Shown in pieces: positions 33,821 to 35,000 of a stretch of DNA of 35,000 nucleotides. The position numbers and the translations under genes are program-made. The stretch lies in assembly GCA_009663005.1 (NCBI GenBank), contig VIGQ01001698.1, forward strand, positions 1 through 35,000, written 5' to 3'. Position 1 is the stretch's first letter. Every line of letters begins with the position of its first letter. The DNA is from Actinidia chinensis (lineage: Eukaryota; Streptophyta; Magnoliopsida; Ericales; Actinidiaceae). The notes beneath the pieces are model-generated. The model worked only from the letters and a program-made list of their open reading frames with translations. It made no database searches and was not told the origin of the DNA.

Positions 33821-34200
33821 ATTATTCCTTCGTCTTTTTCCATCACTTCCTGAGTGTAAATCTGAATCTGTAAACCCTAAGTTTTAGGTCGTCTATAAAA
33901 AAACTGATCAGAGGAATGCATAAAAAAAAAATAATAAAAGAGCATAATGAAAAAAATTGACTTGCTTACTCGATTAAAGGAAATCCAAAAGACAATATAA
34001 CTCTCTTTAACACATCAATTTTTTGAGATGATTTTGCCAGAAAAAAACCAACAAACAAGAAAGTACAGTCAGGCGATGGAGAAAATTGTGGGAAACATAA
34101 AACAAGATGAGGTATCAAAGTTCATACCCAAAATACTGCACCAAGATGAACTTCCTCAAAATTAAATCCATTGACCTTACTCGGGGGACTTGATGGAAAA
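33821..34200. repeat. Diverged repeat B, second copy
   Basis: The partner of 32952-33310. It ends in the unit that has been duplicated in tandem at 34144-34256; the first copy has that unit once only. Confidence 0.55.
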
Positions 34201-34256
34201 AGATGAACTCCTCAAAATTTAAATCCATGAACTTCCTCCGGGGTACTGATGGAAAA
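34144..34256. repeat. Tandem duplication of a 56-57 bp unit
   Basis: 34144-34200 and 34201-34256 each run from AGATGAACT, through CCTCAAAATT and AAATCCAT, to TGATGGAAAA, differing by a few indels and substitutions. Confidence 0.8.
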
Positions 34257-35000
34257 AAGAATGAAAGTAAAGAAAGATGAAAAAACCATACTTGACATGT
34301 ATTAAAATAATATTAGATGAGCTAAAGAACAACAATTTGGCTATGTTTGATCATCGATGTGTAGTAGAGGGGATTTATGGCAGGAAAGGAACCAAAGGGC
34401 AAACAAAAGGGAAAGAACCTAATTAATTTTTTGGAATCCTGGTCATGTTCTTTCCCCATGTAAGTCCCTCATATATCTCAGTTCATAATAAAGGCCATTC
34501 GGGTTTTTTTTTAGGGGGGACTGAAAATTCTTGAAGTATAAGTTAATAGCCGGCCTGCTTAAAACAATCTGCACAAGATATAAGTAAGTCTGCATCTAAC
34601 TAGAAGACAGTAATCATTCGAAAGCAAAAACAAATTGCCAAAAAAGAGTTTGAAAAGCTAAGGAAAAACTTAATTCAACCATGAATACAAAAGTTAAAGA
34701 CATGCATGAGAACCATAAGAGCAACTTTGGAGTGCCTGAAAGCATGAACATATAATGGCATACTAAAGAGTTATTCATACATAGGCATGTTATTGGCGAT
34801 GTTTACTGGAAAGTAGAATTTGAAAGACACCTTAATGAATCTCAAGTATAATCTTGTGCCACAGATCCTCAATTTCCAAAAATGATATGTACCACTCTGC
34901 CTGCATATGCAAAAATAAGGGATTGCAAGCGTAAGAGCAGGGCGTCAAAAAACTTATAAGCCAAAGGAGGTAACAAGATAATTGAAAGAATTGGCACACT
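34257..35000. other. Non-coding DNA containing repeat A, second copy
   Basis: No coding signal. 34598-34785 is the second copy of repeat A described at 32375. Nothing else was recognised to the end of the window. Confidence 0.45.

Noticed and set aside
1..35000. CRISPR arrays, rRNA, tRNA or bacterial operons
   Set aside because: No regularly spaced direct repeats, no recognisable tRNA box A/B pair or rRNA sequence, and no operon-like packing of genes was seen by eye.

Overview
The window is plant nuclear DNA, most likely from a dicot. It is AT-rich, has no operon-like gene packing, and contains a plant-type MADS-box gene, a plant L1-type LINE and several families of short inverted-repeat transposons (MITEs). 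No species can be named from the sequence alone. Coding content is very low, and most open frames are chance frames or remains of transposons.

Layout. At 0.2-0.4 kb there is a MITE. At 1.99-2.61 kb, minus strand, there is a recognisable single-exon type I (M-alpha, AGL62-like) MADS-box gene whose frame is broken by several single-base shifts. It has TATA boxes and a GA repeat just upstream. At 3.8-4.0 kb there is a second MITE of the same family. At 4.13-4.6 kb there is a promoter/5'UTR-like stretch with no coding exons that I can identify after it. From 5.86 to 13.3 kb a unit of about 3 kb is present twice, with a fragment of a third copy between. The copies differ by many one-base indels and by large reciprocal insertions and deletions: a 420-bp hAT-type MITE with a perfect 8-bp target duplication in copy 1, and an unclassified 1.9-kb insertion plus a 0.4-kb exon-like block in copy 2.

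From 13.3 to 17.6 kb I see mostly non-coding DNA, with a 270-bp inverted-repeat element at 16.26-16.53 kb. A complete but degenerate L1-type LINE of about 6.0 kb fills 17605-23610 on the minus strand. It is bounded by a 16-17 bp target-site duplication and a short poly(A), and it carries a gag-like ORF1 (nucleic-acid-binding domain and CCHC knuckle) and an ORF2 (endonuclease, reverse transcriptase, zinc-binding C-terminus). From 23.6 to 35 kb there is another inverted-repeat element, two oppositely oriented copies of the first MITE family on either side of a GC-rich island that may hold a first or second exon, a different MITE abutting one of them, and diverged duplications at 32.4-34.8 kb.

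The annotated elements do not form a pathway. The window reads as a transposon-rich intergenic or intronic landscape with one small regulatory gene. I found no convincing undescribed system. The strongest unusual signal is the structurally polymorphic duplication at 5.9-13.3 kb, together with the excess of single-base indels in everything that can be checked. That points either to real decay or to a poorly polished, possibly haplotype-duplicated assembly.
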